From the NCBI GenBank assembly GCA_016234535.1, contig JACRBH010000249.1, positions 1 through 33,084 of the forward strand: a stretch of DNA of 33,084 bases, given 5' to 3'. Source of the stretch: Chloroflexota bacterium. GTDB lineage: Bacteria; Chloroflexota; Anaerolineae; Anaerolineales; Villigracilaceae. The notes under the pieces were generated by a model. The model saw nothing but the letters and a program-made list of their open reading frames with translations. It was not told where the DNA came from and made no database searches. This document shows positions 1-7,864 of the stretch, piece after piece; the stretch's first letter is position 1; each line of letters opens with the position of its first letter. A program made the position numbers and the translations under genes.

Positions 1-157
1 CAATGCCGCCTTGCTGGTAAAGTTCAAAGTAATCGCGCAACGTGTTTTCGGCAATCCCGATCACTTCTGCGATTTCCTTATGCAACATGCCGTGCGCTTT
101 GAGGCGTAATGCATCCATACGCCGTTGGACTAAAGGTGACAGTTGGTGCTGTTTCAA
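1..157 (-). CDS. IS630-like transposase, N-terminal HTH part (runs off left edge)
   Basis: The minus strand reads from about 157 off the window edge as a helix-turn-helix of the kind at the N-terminus of IS630/Tc1-type transposases: a Q-L-S-P-L-V-Q-R-R-M-D-A-L-R-L-K-A stretch, then HGMLHKEIAEVIGIAENTLR and a Y-x-x-Y-x-x-G-G-I continuation. The domain would bind the element's terminal repeats. The start is uncertain: the first ATG is at 118, but homology-like sequence continues upstream to a TTG at 157, and the frame stays open to a stop near 250 without an ATG. The DDE catalytic domain would lie outside the window, so I cannot tell whether the element is intact. No terminal repeat was found on this side. 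Confidence 0.55.
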   Translation of the reverse strand, partial: MKQHQLSPLVQRRMDALRLKAHGMLHKEIAEVIGIAENTLRDYFELYQQGGI

Positions 158-257
158 TCCAAAGCCAAATGGACGATTGCCGCCATCATCCTTGGTGCAG
201 GCGCATATGGTTTGATCTTTCTGGGATGAATAAGCTGGCGATCTGTAGATTCTTTAT

Positions 258-297
258 AAGTAGGAGCGTCACGTGGCAAGCTGTGACGCTCCTACTT
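258..297. terminator. Perfect 15-bp inverted repeat, likely terminator of the ABC operon
   Basis: Arms 258-272 and 283-297 are perfectly complementary (AAGTAGGAGCGTCAC and its complement) around a 10-base loop. It lies 8 bases past the stop of the small membrane-protein gene at 306, so it is well placed to end that operon. The tract after the stem on the minus strand is A/T-rich but not a clean U-run, so it could also be a dispersed repeat serving as a terminator. Confidence 0.5.
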
Positions 298-305
298 TGT
301 TCTAT

Positions 306-449
306 TTACCCTCCATGCAGTTTTCTGAGGAACTCGAATATGTCAAAGTAATTGACCAGGATATGCATGGTTCCCATCAAAGCAAGGATGACGATAGCCC
401 AAATCACCACTTTCACGATCTTCTTTTTGTTATTAACTTTTTGTTCCAT
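306..449 (-). CDS. 47-residue single-pass membrane protein at the end of the ABC operon
   Basis: This small gene reads ATG at 449 to TAA at 306 on the minus strand, preceded by a strong AAAGGAGA ribosome-binding site 8 bases upstream. The protein starts with a lysine-rich stretch (MEQKVNNKKKIVKVV), then a hydrophobic segment at about residues 12-33 (VVIWAIVILALMG...), and ends in a short FEFLRKLHGG tail. The layout suggests one transmembrane helix with the positive N-terminus in the cytoplasm. It lies about 140 bases downstream of the FtsX permease gene in the same direction, with a dispersed repeat between, and ends just before a hairpin. I do not recognise a family. A regulatory or assembly subunit of the transporter is a plausible but untested reading. 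Confidence 0.65.
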   Translation of the reverse strand: MEQKVNNKKKIVKVVIWAIVILALMGTMHILVNYFDIFEFLRKLHGG

Positions 450-484
450 TTTTTATTCTCCTTTGATTTTATTTAATTTTGGGT

Positions 485-580
485 TGTCACCCTGAGCGCT
501 AGCGAAGGGTCTCTGAGACAATCGTAGAGATTCTCACTGCACTGGCGTGCAGCGCAAGTGTCGCTTCGCTCAGAATGACA
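485..580. repeat. Dispersed inverted-repeat element between permease and small protein
   Basis: The stretch begins TGTCACCCTGAGCG and ends CGCTCAGAATGACA, imperfectly complementary ends that differ at two positions. The inside contains GCGAAGGGTCTC-type sequence and smaller palindromes. Elements of this look (GTCA-N-CTGAGCG-AAG) recur in intergenic DNA of Chloroflexota and other bacteria. No coding frame is seen. It lies inside the ABC operon between permease and small membrane-protein genes, so its folded transcript could affect mRNA stability. Confidence 0.55.
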
Positions 581-589
581 TCATTACAA

Positions 590-3004
590 CTATACGTACG
601 CCAGCGTCTCTCGCACTGTGAGACGTGATGCCTGCTGGGCGGGATAGGCGCTTGCCGCAATCGAACCGACGACCAACAACAGGAACCAGATGACGAGACC
701 CGCAGGCGAGATGACTAGCGTCAACGGCGAGCGGAAGGACATCATTCCCAGCAGGTAGCCAATTCCATAAGACAGTGGAATGGACAAAGGCAGGGCAATG
801 CCCCAACTCATCAAACCGATGAAGACTCCTTCGCTGATGATGTTTCGCAAAATAGTCTTTGACTTCGCTCCAATGGCGCGCATGACGCCGAACTCGCGAG
901 TGCGTTCGATAACACTTGTGCCCATGCTGGAGGTCAGCCCCAACACGCCAACGACCGCCATCACAGTGGAAATCAACATTAGCGCAAAGATGAAGATGTA
1001 TACGTGACCACTAATGGCTTCACCCAGCAACGCCTCGGAAACCGTGACCTTGACGCTGACATTCCCAGCCGCAAATGCACGCTCGACATCTCGCGTGATG
1101 GATGTGACCGACTCTTTATCATGCTCACGCATCACAACACGGACTGCATTCGTTATTTCGGCAGGTTGACCTGTTACGTCCGCAAAGGTCTCCGGCAGGA
1201 CGTACGCCGCTGATGGGGAAAGGATCTGCTTGATGACGCCCACGACGGTAAATGTTTCAGTCTGCCCTTCGATCAGCAATTGGATTTCGTCACCCATCTT
1301 TACATCAGGGAATAGCGCCGCCGCGTTTTGATTGAGCACAACGGCATTCGTGTCATCCGCTTCAAGCCAGCGACCATCCAGCAGTGGGGTCTCGATGAAC
1401 TCACTCCCCAACGGGATGGAACGAAGTGTGAAACTGCCATGACCGCCATCGGGATACGTCCGCACGATGTTCAAGCCGCTGGGACGATTCAATGCGGCGG
1501 GAGTCAGACTCCACGATTCGCTTTTTTCCACGCCAGGGATATTCGCAAGCAGCGAGTTGATTTGTTCCGCAGGCACGGGCGCGTTGAAACGAATCTCCAA
1601 GTCGTAGTGACGGTCTGCGGCGGATTGATCGAGATAGGCAACCCAGCCAGCGCGCACGTTGATACCCGTCATGAACATGGCGCCAGCGGCGGAGAGCAGA
1701 CTCAACGTGAGGATCAATCGTCCACGGCGGCGGAAGGTGTTGCGCAGGGACAATTTCAAAGTGTTGTCAAAAAACCTGATGCGGCTGAACCAGCCGTCCC
1801 GTAGGCTTGATGCGGACGCATCGCGGCTGATCCCATAATCGTTGAGAGTCTCACGTACTGTGATGCGCGTCGTCTTAAGAATTGGATCCAATGCAACCAG
1901 CAACGGGATCAGAATGCCCATCAAAATCAAAACGAGATAGACCCACGCGGGAACAGCGTCGCTGTAAATTTTTAAATTGAGAAGTTGAGCGATAATACTT
2001 ACGAAGCCGCGCCCCGCCGCAATGCCGAGCGGCACACCAATGAGCGCTGCCGCAATGCCAAGCGCAACGATCATCACAAGATATAAGGTTGTGATCTGCG
2101 CCGTACGCGCGCCAATGGCTTTCATGATTCCAATTTGTCGAATCTGTTGCGCCAGCAAACCGTTGATCATCGTTGCGGTGAGAATGGCGCTCAAGATCAA
2201 CGCCATAAAACTAAATACAAGAAACAACGTGATCACAGTGGTCATCTGACTTTGATGCGGATGCCTGCCTGGTGGCGGAATGCGAATCTCATCCACCACA
2301 TACCCCTGCGCCTTCAACCACACAGCCAGTTCACCTACCGTTGATTCAATGGCGGCAGTGTTATACGGCTCGTCGCTCACAATAACTTTTAAAATATGCA
2401 GTGTTTCGTTTTCACCAAGCGTCGCCAAGGTCGTAGGCGTAATGTATGCATACACCGTTTGTTCCTGCCACGCGGGCGCAAGCGCAGGGTCATGCACCGT
2501 TCCAGAAATTTTTATTTTTTGTTTCGCACCATTCGATGTTTGAATTGTGATTGCATCGTCAATGTTTAAATTCAACATCGGCAGGACTTCACGCTCAACA
2601 AGAATCGTTTGACTCGCTGGGGGATACGCGCCCGCTTCATGAGCGACTGTGCTGACATGCGCCGATTCAAAATCTGGGACGACGAACAACAGCACAGGCA
2701 TCCATTCATTTGGACGCACCTCGGCTCTTGCTCCGACCCATGAAGTTGCTTCGGCTTCCGAAATGCCTGGTCTTTCGCTGACGGCTTTTACAAGGGCATC
2801 GTCCACTCGATCCAATTCTATAAATGCAGAGGCGGGATTCGTGCCGAGATAATTTCGACTCATCTCACGACTCGCAATGGTGTATGCGGTCAGAAACATG
2901 CCAACACTAAAGATGCTGACAGCGATGGCGATCACCATCATCGCCATGCGTCCCTGTGCGGACTGTAGATCACGCACCAACTTTTTCCAACGTGGGCTGT
3001 TCAT
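590..3004 (-). CDS. ABC transporter permease, duplicated FtsX/MacB-type
   Basis: This 804-residue protein has an N-terminal transmembrane helix (about 20-40), a large extracytoplasmic domain, a first FtsX three-helix core at about 255-385 with the [13 protein letters not shown] motif, a helix near 425-445, a second extracytoplasmic domain and a second FtsX core at about 675-800 with [13 protein letters not shown]. Two such cores make the long permease type (LolC/E- and MacB-related) that exports or extracts lipids, lipoproteins or antimicrobials rather than importing solutes. Each core is followed by a coupling helix ending in a T-V-R-E-T-L motif. The ATG overlaps the stop of the ATPase gene by four bases (ATGA), so translation is coupled. 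The substrate is not evident from sequence. Confidence 0.92.
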   Translation of the reverse strand: MNSPRWKKLVRDLQSAQGRMAMMVIAIAVSIFSVGMFLTAYTIASREMSRNYLGTNPASAFIELDRVDDALVKAVSERPGISEAEATSWVGARAEVRPNEWMPVLLFVVPDFESAHVSTVAHEAGAYPPASQTILVEREVLPMLNLNIDDAITIQTSNGAKQKIKISGTVHDPALAPAWQEQTVYAYITPTTLATLGENETLHILKVIVSDEPYNTAAIESTVGELAVWLKAQGYVVDEIRIPPPGRHPHQSQMTTVITLFLVFSFMALILSAILTATMINGLLAQQIRQIGIMKAIGARTAQITTLYLVMIVALGIAAALIGVPLGIAAGRGFVSIIAQLLNLKIYSDAVPAWVYLVLILMGILIPLLVALDPILKTTRITVRETLNDYGISRDASASSLRDGWFSRIRFFDNTLKLSLRNTFRRRGRLILTLSLLSAAGAMFMTGINVRAGWVAYLDQSAADRHYDLEIRFNAPVPAEQINSLLANIPGVEKSESWSLTPAALNRPSGLNIVRTYPDGGHGSFTLRSIPLGSEFIETPLLDGRWLEADDTNAVVLNQNAAALFPDVKMGDEIQLLIEGQTETFTVVGVIKQILSPSAAYVLPETFADVTGQPAEITNAVRVVMREHDKESVTSITRDVERAFAAGNVSVKVTVSEALLGEAISGHVYIFIFALMLISTVMAVVGVLGLTSSMGTSVIERTREFGVMRAIGAKSKTILRNIISEGVFIGLMSWGIALPLSIPLSYGIGYLLGMMSFRSPLTLVISPAGLVIWFLLLVVGSIAASAYPAQQASRLTVRETLAYV

Positions 3005-3738
3005 TTCACATCCCCATTGACGATGACTCCATCTGACAACATGATCGAACGCGTGAAGTATTGTGTCAGATCACGTTCATGAGTCACCATCAAAACCGTC
3101 TTTCCTTCTGCGGCGAGATTCGCAAACAATTGCATGACCGCATCCGACGTGGCTGAATCGAGATTTCCCGTCGGCTCATCCGCCACGATCAATGGCGGAT
3201 CATTCGCAAGCGAGCGGGCGATAGCGGCACGTTGTTGCTGTCCGCCTGAAAGGTCAGAGGGAAGTTTATCGGCTTGTTCCGTAATGCCAACTTTTTCGAG
3301 CAGAGAGATCGCACGTCCTCGCCGTTCGTTGACAGGGAATGTGTTGCAAAAATCCATCGGCAAAATGACGTTCTCTGCAACGGTCAATGTGGGAAGCAGT
3401 TGAAAGAATTGAAAGACGATACCTACATTCCGCCCACGCCAGACTGCCAATTGTTCCTGATCCATTTCATGCACTGAAGCAGACGCGACCATAACCTCGC
3501 CCGAAGTCGGCGTGTCAATGCCTGTGATCATATTGATGAGCGTGGACTTCCCGCTCCCCGACTTGCCAACCACTGCCACAAACTCGCCCGCATCGGCTTG
3601 CATGTCCACTTCTTTGAGCGCCAGGAATTTTCCTGCGGCGACAGAGTATGCTTTTGAGACTCGCCTCAACTCGATCAAGCGATTCTCTGTGAGAGGCTGA
3701 ACCAATACCTGATTTTTGCTTGCTAAACTTGTTTCCAT
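3001..3738 (-). CDS. ABC transporter ATP-binding protein (LolD/MacB type)
   Basis: This is a 245-residue ATPase partner of the FtsX permease. It has Walker [10 protein letters not shown] at about residues 58-66, a Q-loop in [14 protein letters not shown], signature [15 protein letters not shown], Walker [13 protein letters not shown] and a switch histidine in MVTHERD. The GNLDS and FFQLLPTLT variants are typical of the LolD/MacB/FtsE class. The frame is open to an ATG at 3798, but the ATG at 3738 has an AAAAGGAGC ribosome-binding site eight bases upstream and gives a normal family length, so I chose it. The gene is the first of an operon with permease and small membrane protein, and is divergent from a TetR regulator. 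Confidence 0.92.
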   Translation of the reverse strand: METSLASKNQVLVQPLTENRLIELRRVSKAYSVAAGKFLALKEVDMQADAGEFVAVVGKSGSGKSTLINMITGIDTPTSGEVMVASASVHEMDQEQLAVWRGRNVGIVFQFFQLLPTLTVAENVILPMDFCNTFPVNERRGRAISLLEKVGITEQADKLPSDLSGGQQQRAAIARSLANDPPLIVADEPTGNLDSATSDAVMQLFANLAAEGKTVLMVTHERDLTQYFTRSIMLSDGVIVNGDVK

Positions 3739-3790
3739 TTCGATTTGCTCCTTTTCTTCTAAAAGAAATTGATGTACACTATATATGTTT

Positions 3791-3807
3791 CTGAACACTA
3801 TGTTCGG
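3791..3807. promoter_or_regulatory. Candidate TetR operator overlapping the ABC operon start site
   Basis: The core GAACA-CTA-TGTTC (3793-3805) is a perfect palindrome, with an extra matching C/G pair one base further out. It sits directly downstream of the -10 box of the ABC promoter, where a bound repressor would block initiation. A second widely spaced GAACA...TGTTC pair occurs at 3866-3888. Assignment to the divergent TetR protein is inferred from position. Confidence 0.5.
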
Positions 3808-3835
3808 TTATACAAAGATAGTGAAAAAACGTCAA
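3807..3835 (-). promoter_or_regulatory. Sigma70-type promoter of the ABC exporter operon
   Basis: On the minus strand there is TTGACG (3835-3830), a 17-base spacer and TATAAC (3812-3807), a near-consensus housekeeping promoter. Transcription would start around 3795-3801, inside the GAACA/TGTTC palindrome, and run into the ATPase gene at 3738. Confidence 0.65.
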
Positions 3836-3903
3836 TAACCAATGTGTTGAAATCCGTACGTTATTGAACATGAAAGTAAAGTTTGTTCAGGAAAAGATGA
3901 ATC

Positions 3904-4027
3904 ATGTCGTTGCGAGGAGGGCACTTGCTCTTACCGACAACACTTGCGCCTACGCCAGTGGGTGAGCAATCCCCTGTTATGAGGAGATTGCTTCGGGCAA
4001 AGAACAAGAGCGCCCTCGCAACGACAT
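3904..4027. repeat. Dispersed inverted-repeat element upstream of tetR
   Basis: The ends ATGTCGTTGCGAGG (3904-3917) and its exact complement (4014-4027) enclose about 95 bases with GCAATCCCC and GATTGCTTCGG-like inner arms. No reading frame is evident. The form (GTCGTTGCGAGG ... CCTCGCAACGAC) is that of a small non-autonomous repeat. It ends 24 bases before the TetR start codon, leaving only the ribosome-binding site between, so the tetR promoter must lie in or left of the element. Confidence 0.6.
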
Positions 4028-4051
4028 AGTACGCAGAAGGAGAAAAATCAG

Positions 4052-4603
4052 ATGCCTCAAAAAACTATAGACCGCCGCATCCAGCGGACACGTCAGTTAC
4101 TACAAAATGCCTTGAGCGAATTGATCCTTCAAAAGGGATATGAAAAGGTGACAGTACAGGATGTGATCGACCGCGCCAACGTGGGACGTTCCACGTTCTA
4201 TGCGCACTTTGAAAGCCTCGATCAACTCCTCCTCAGCGGATTCGAACCCCTGCGCGCGCAGTTCGAGGATTTCCTGTCAGGGGCAGAGTTCGATCACGAG
4301 AGTCCCTGGGCGTTGAGCCTGACCATGTTCCAGCAGGTGCAAAAACAACAAGGGGGCTACATCACCTTGACGCACATTCAAAAATTCCTATATGGATACC
4401 TGCTCGATCATTTGAAAATGGGCATGCCAAAAAGAAACAAAAATGTCCCGCCTGAACTTCTGGCGCATTACGTCGCCAGTTCGTTCATTGCATTAATGAC
4501 CTGGTGGATCGACAACGAATACCCCTTATCTGCCGAGAAGATGAACGAGATCTACCGTCAACTGGTGGAGCCTGGGACGATGGCGATTATGATGGGAGGA
4601 TAG
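4052..4603 (+). CDS. TetR/AcrR-family transcriptional repressor
   Basis: The 183-residue protein has the TetR DNA-binding domain at about residues 10-57: L-x-x-A-L-S-E-L-I-L-Q-K-G-Y-E-K-V-T-V-Q-D-V-I-D, then NVGRSTFYAHFESLDQLL, the conserved recognition helix and tyrosine. The C-terminal half is a helical ligand and dimer domain ending in a tryptophan-rich segment (MTWWIDNEY), as in the TetR_C_33-like group. The start has a GAAGGAG ribosome-binding site. It is divergent from the FtsX-type ABC operon, whose promoter carries a palindrome, so local repression of that exporter is likely. The inducer is unknown. Confidence 0.9.
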   Translation: MPQKTIDRRIQRTRQLLQNALSELILQKGYEKVTVQDVIDRANVGRSTFYAHFESLDQLLLSGFEPLRAQFEDFLSGAEFDHESPWALSLTMFQQVQKQQGGYITLTHIQKFLYGYLLDHLKMGMPKRNKNVPPELLAHYVASSFIALMTWWIDNEYPLSAEKMNEIYRQLVEPGTMAIMMGG

Positions 4604-4629
4604 ATATAAACTGAATGTACGAAGACAAA

Positions 4630-4666
4630 ACAAAGCGCAGATCCATTGGTTGAATCTGCGCTTTGT
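4630..4666. terminator. Bidirectional terminator between tetR and the cation-efflux gene
   Basis: A perfect 13-base stem (ACAAAGCGCAGAT at 4630-4642 with 4654-4666) around an 11-base loop lies between the convergent stops at 4603 and 4694. The stem outer ends are AAA/TTT, so both strands end in a short U-tract. Confidence 0.7.
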
Positions 4667-4693
4667 GCAACACATACGTTACATGACAATATT

Positions 4694-5893
4694 TCAATCC
4701 GCCGCTGGGAGATATACGTGGTGCTTAGTCGGGTGATATTCAATCGCCTCATCACATTCGCATGGATCGGTGTGGACGACAACCTCCACTAATGCGGGCA
4801 GTTTGTGGAATAGGCTATGGCGCACTTCTTCAGCGATGAAGTGACTTTGCAGAGTAGTCTGCTGGCAATCCACGGTGATGTGCATTTCCCCATACAATCG
4901 ATGACCCAGCCAGCGTATGGCTGTATTATGAACATCCATCACCCCGGAAACATGGGAAGCGGTATGTTTGAATTCCTCATGGAGGTCAGGGTCCACTGCA
5001 TCCATCATACGATGCCACATTTCCTGCGCGGATTTCCAAACGATGCCGAGGATCGCGGCTCCAATTCCCAGACCGATAATGGGATCAAGCAACGGAAAGC
5101 CAAGCCAAACCCCGATTGCCCCTGCCAGCACAGCCAGTGATGTAAACCCGTCGGTACGGGCATGATAGCCATCCGCAATCAGCGCGGCGGAACCGATCTC
5201 TTTTCCAACACGAATGCGAAGGATTGCCACGAGTTCATTGCCAATAAAACCGATAATACCCGCAGCCGCAACCCATCCAATGTGCGAAATTGGCTGTGGG
5301 TTAATGATCTTCAAAATAGCCTGATAGATCGCTTCACCCGCACTAAAGGCGATCATCAACACAATGACCACACCCGCAATATCTTCGGCGCGTCCGTAAC
5401 CATAAGTGTAACGGCGGTTGCGCGCGCGGCGCGAGAGCCAGAAGGCAAGTCCGAGCGGAATGGCGGTCAGCGCATCGGAGAAATTGTGGATCGTATCTGC
5501 TAATAGCGCAACGCTTCCACTAATTGACACAATAACCACTTGAAATATCGCGGTGACCAGCAGTCCCACAAGTGAAATTTTCAAAGCCCACATGCCGCGA
5601 TCCGTTGCAAGATTGGGATCGAGCGCGGCTTGTTGATGTCCGTGACTGTGGGGCATGAATAGGTGCTGCAGCCAGGCGATCACAGGATTGTTGGAGTGGG
5701 AATGTCCATCCTCATGGTTGTGCTCATCATGTTCGTGGTCATGGTCTCCATGTTCATGCGGATGGGGGTGATCGTGATCGCCATGTTCGTGGTCATCCCC
5801 ATGTTCAGAGTGGTCTTGATCATGTTCATGAGAGTGATCATGAGGATGGGGGTGGTCATGCTCATCGTGTTTGTGTTCTTCAGAATGTTTCAT
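4694..5893 (-). CDS. Cation diffusion facilitator with long His-rich N-terminus
   Basis: This is a 399-residue CDF-family metal/proton antiporter. Residues 2-66 are almost entirely His, Asp and Glu, a metal-buffering tail. Six membrane helices follow at about 102-295, then a cytoplasmic ferredoxin-like domain. The transport-site residues are His136/Asp140 in helix 2 (DTIHNFSDA) and His244/Asp248 in helix 5 (DGYHARTD). The HD-HD pattern is usually linked to zinc preference, as against DD-HD in YiiP-like proteins. I chose ATG 5893 because it has a GGAGAGG site just upstream; the frame is open 14 codons further. It lies 46 bases behind the csoR-like gene and is probably co-transcribed and de-repressed by metal. 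Confidence 0.92.
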   Translation of the reverse strand: MKHSEEHKHDEHDHPHPHDHSHEHDQDHSEHGDDHEHGDHDHPHPHEHGDHDHEHDEHNHEDGHSHSNNPVIAWLQHLFMPHSHGHQQAALDPNLATDRGMWALKISLVGLLVTAIFQVVIVSISGSVALLADTIHNFSDALTAIPLGLAFWLSRRARNRRYTYGYGRAEDIAGVVIVLMIAFSAGEAIYQAILKIINPQPISHIGWVAAAGIIGFIGNELVAILRIRVGKEIGSAALIADGYHARTDGFTSLAVLAGAIGVWLGFPLLDPIIGLGIGAAILGIVWKSAQEMWHRMMDAVDPDLHEEFKHTASHVSGVMDVHNTAIRWLGHRLYGEMHITVDCQQTTLQSHFIAEEVRHSLFHKLPALVEVVVHTDPCECDEAIEYHPTKHHVYLPAAD

Positions 5894-5939
5894 TTGCCTC
5901 TCCGTTTTGGAAATGTCTGGCGCCCTAAGGCGCATTTTT

Positions 5940-6227
5940 TTATTTGATAAATCGATCCAACGAAAGTTTTAAGTCGCTCATCGCATTTTCGAAATCGCCA
6001 TCTTCAACCGCGCGAACCATGCAATGTTTTAGATGATCTTCGAGAATGATTTGTCCGACGTTATTAAGTGCGGAACGTATTGCAGCGATCTGCACCAGCA
6101 CGTCGGGACATTCTGCATCCGCTTCGACCATGCGTTTGATGCCGCGCACATGTCCCTCGATGCGTGCCAGCCGCTTGATCACGGCATCATTGCTTTCATG
6201 CTTGTGAGGAGTTTTCGTTTTGCCCAT
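5940..6227 (-). CDS. csoR: CsoR/RcnR-family metal-sensing repressor
   Basis: This 95-residue all-helical repressor has the DUF156 signature: I-K-R-L-A-R-I-E-G-H-V-R-G-I-K-R-M, then a Cys40 / His65 / Cys69 set spaced exactly like the Cu(I) ligands Cys-His-Cys of CsoR. That argues for a copper-type sensor, though FrmR and RcnR relatives share two of the three positions. ATG 6227 is preferred because an AAAGGTG site lies nine bases upstream; a GTG at 6239 would sit on that site. It is the first gene of an operon with the His-rich CDF transporter and lies behind a G/C-tract palindrome, so it probably represses itself and the transporter. The symbol is by family resemblance only. Confidence 0.88.
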   Translation of the reverse strand: MGKTKTPHKHESNDAVIKRLARIEGHVRGIKRMVEADAECPDVLVQIAAIRSALNNVGQIILEDHLKHCMVRAVEDGDFENAMSDLKLSLDRFIK

Positions 6228-6256
6228 CTCAATCATCACCTTTCAACGGTAAAATA

Positions 6257-6299
6257 AGCGTTCGGTATCCCCCCTGGGGGGATACCGAACGCTATTCTA
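6257..6299 (-). promoter_or_regulatory. CsoR-type G/C-tract operator and -10 box
   Basis: Positions 6257-6274 and 6276-6293 form a perfect 18-base inverted repeat around a single base. The centre is TATCCCCCC-T-GGGGGGATA, the run of Cs and Gs flanked by TA steps that is the hallmark of CsoR/RcnR operators. On the minus strand a TAGAAT -10 box (6299-6294) abuts it; the -35 (TGGCAA near 6322-6317) is poor. The palindrome would lie across the transcription start of csoR. Confidence 0.75.
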
Positions 6300-6369
6300 A
6301 CTCAGGGTCTTTTTTCTTGCCAGTGATAAAAATCACACTTGTGAAAGGCGGATAGCCTCAAGGATCGTC

Positions 6370-6987
6370 TTATGTTCGTCCATTTAAGGAGATGCGCGCC
6401 AACCGCCAGCGATTAATCGCCGCCCCAAGGAGACTGACAAGAACTATGAAGACCAATCCATTGCTGATTGAGACAAAATATTCCATCCCCGCAACAGTCT
6501 GGACATACTCCGCCGCCAGCGGATGCCCGAAGGCATTGCCAATTGCGTGAATAAGAACTGCCGCCCAGAACGTGCCCGTTACACTTCTCAGCTCGCCAAA
6601 GATTATCGAAAAGGAAAAGCAAACCAGATAGAACCTTGGGATAAAGCCAGCGAGGTCTTCCGTGCTGTAAACCCAGGTCAATTCGCGGATATATGGCAAA
6701 TGCCATGTCGCCCACACAACTGCTACGATTGCCGAGGCTAAAAAGCGGTTCAAGCCAAGCGCGTCCAGTTTGGGAGATAAATATCCACGCCACCCAACTT
6801 CTTCAAAGATGGCAAAGATAAAAAAGATTGGCAGAGCTGTTAAGAAAGTTTGAATGAATTTCCCTGCTGAAAAATCGGATATGAAGGACTGCCTCCCAGT
6901 AAGGGAGCGACCCAGGCCGCCGCAGTAACCAAAAACCGAAAAGGTTAAGACTCTCCAAATGGTTTTCTTGCGGTCAAAATCGTTCAT
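6370..6987 (-). CDS. CPBP-family intramembrane metalloprotease, short N-terminus
   Basis: This 205-residue membrane protein carries the three CPBP/Abi (CAAX protease-like) motifs in order: EEVGWRGYL near residues 62-70, the W-A-T-W-H-L-P motif near 91-97, and a H-A-I-G-N motif (VLIHAIGNAFG) near 146-150. The two glutamates, the arginine and the histidines that form the metal site are present, so catalysis is possible. Family members are often 250-300 residues with extra N-terminal helices. Here the first 35 residues run from a normal-looking start (K-K-T-I-W-R-V-L-T-F-S) into an atypical Gly/Ser stretch, as if helices have been deleted. The ATG has an AAAGGA site ten bases upstream. Role unknown; relatives act in peptide maturation and self-immunity. 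Confidence 0.8.
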   Translation of the reverse strand: MNDFDRKKTIWRVLTFSVFGYCGGLGRSLTGRQSFISDFSAGKFIQTFLTALPIFFIFAIFEEVGWRGYLSPKLDALGLNRFLASAIVAVVWATWHLPYIRELTWVYSTEDLAGFIPRFYLVCFSFSIIFGELRSVTGTFWAAVLIHAIGNAFGHPLAAEYVQTVAGMEYFVSISNGLVFIVLVSLLGAAINRWRLARISLNGRT

Positions 6988-7010
6988 GTTGAATTGTTCC
7001 TTTCGATGAA

Positions 7011-7050
7011 TCCTCCCCGAAGCGTTAAGCGGACAAACCTTCGGGGAGGA
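7011..7050. other. 12-bp inverted repeat upstream of the CPBP gene
   Basis: The arms 7011-7022 (TCCTCCCCGAAG) and 7039-7050 are perfectly complementary with a 16-base loop. It lies 24 bases before the CPBP start codon and downstream of the methyltransferase remnant. There is no U-run after it on the minus strand, so it is either a weak terminator or a leader structure for the CPBP gene. Confidence 0.4.
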
Positions 7051-7097
7051 TGATGTTTGGGTTGAGAATCAGGTATCGGTTAAGATATGAAGCGTTG

Positions 7098-7240
7098 TTA
7101 TTTATCGTCAGGTTTGTTTGCGCACAGGAATCCAATCGTCAAAAAACTTTCATCCAATAGTTGGATATTATCGAAGCCTGCTTCTTCGATCGTTTTTGAC
7201 AGATCCTGAATGCCGAACCGTTCCAAAAACGACAGGCTTT
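7098..7240 (-). pseudogene. 3' remnant of a SAM-dependent methyltransferase
   Basis: The minus-strand frame ending at 7098 reads S-F-L-E-R-F-G-I-Q-D-L-S-K, T-I-E-E-A-G-F-D-N-I, then DESFLTIGFLCANKPDDK. The L-x-x-A-G-F-x-x-I-x-x-x-D pattern followed by a hydrophobic strand and stop is what the last two strands of class I methyltransferases look like. Upstream of about 7240 the frame no longer resembles a methyltransferase and meets the DUF2938 stop. The catalytic Rossmann core is absent, so this is a remnant left by a rearrangement. Family assignment rests on a short stretch. Confidence 0.45.
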
Positions 7241-7248
7241 GACAATAA

Positions 7249-7746
7249 CTATAGTAATAAACGTGCCAACGATCCAAAGACATACAAACCGAATCCAAAT
7301 ACAATGTGATTGATCAAGCTGCGAAGTCTTGCTTGTGCAGGACTTGATGTTCTTGAAGCAGCGACTCCCAGCCCAAATGCAGGTTGCATGATCAAGAATG
7401 GCACAGAGATTGTCAGAACACCAAAGATAATTGCTGGGATTAACGTAGGATGTTGAAGCCAATTCATGCCTATGAATGCAAGAAAAGTTACGGCAAATAC
7501 GATGCAGGTTATGTAATGTGCAATCCACCCAACTACACATTCTGCACTCTTCTGTGGAGCAGAGCCAATATTGGAATGTCGAAAGACGCCATCAGGCATG
7601 TATAGGACCCAGCGCCCTACCAGACAAAAATTTGATGGGGTGATCTTGAAGGCGTACTTTAGAAATAGCCCCCAAAGATCAAACGTCAAAGCTGCACCGA
7701 TCCCCAAAAAAATAGGGCTGAGTAGGTAGAGAATTGAATTACTCAT
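7249..7746 (-). CDS. DUF2938-family membrane protein
   Basis: From ATG 7746 the product is 165 residues with about four membrane segments. It matches the DUF2938 pattern: a G-x-G-A-A-L-T-F-D-L-W start, L-V-G-R-W-V, a P-D-G-V-F-R-H segment, GWIAHYITCIVF, then FLIMQPAFGLGVAASRTSSP and A-R-L-R-S-L-x-x-H-x-V-F-G-x-G-L-Y. The biochemical role of this family is not known. The frame stays open upstream to 7920, but the extra 58 residues include antisense sequence of a copied ABC-permease fragment, so the internal ATG is preferred. No clear ribosome-binding site precedes it. The codons between 7747 and 7865 still look like membrane-protein sequence and may be a remnant of another gene. Confidence 0.7.
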   Translation of the reverse strand: MSNSILYLLSPIFLGIGAALTFDLWGLFLKYAFKITPSNFCLVGRWVLYMPDGVFRHSNIGSAPQKSAECVVGWIAHYITCIVFAVTFLAFIGMNWLQHPTLIPAIIFGVLTISVPFLIMQPAFGLGVAASRTSSPAQARLRSLINHIVFGFGLYVFGSLARLLL

Positions 7747-7864
7747 TTGTCGTAACTGCTTAGTGAAAAGCGTGTAACGGGTTGCAAAAAGCATGAAGGT
7801 CTGCGAAAATAGGTTCAATGAGAGAGATGCAACTGCCAGGAGAAAAAGAAATCCGAGAAGCCTA

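Noticed and set aside
1328..1804. 158-codon plus-strand frame inside the permease gene
   Set aside because: The permease frame on the other strand is clearly conserved and this one has no recognisable protein and no ribosome-binding site.
5919..5932. GCGCC-CTAA-GGCGC hairpin followed by Ts on the plus strand
   Set aside because: No plus-strand gene ends there, and on the minus strand the T-run is on the wrong side.
5663..5947. Met-rich frames on both strands over the His-rich region of the transporter gene
   Set aside because: They are reading-frame shadows of the His/Asp/Glu repeat of the CDF gene.
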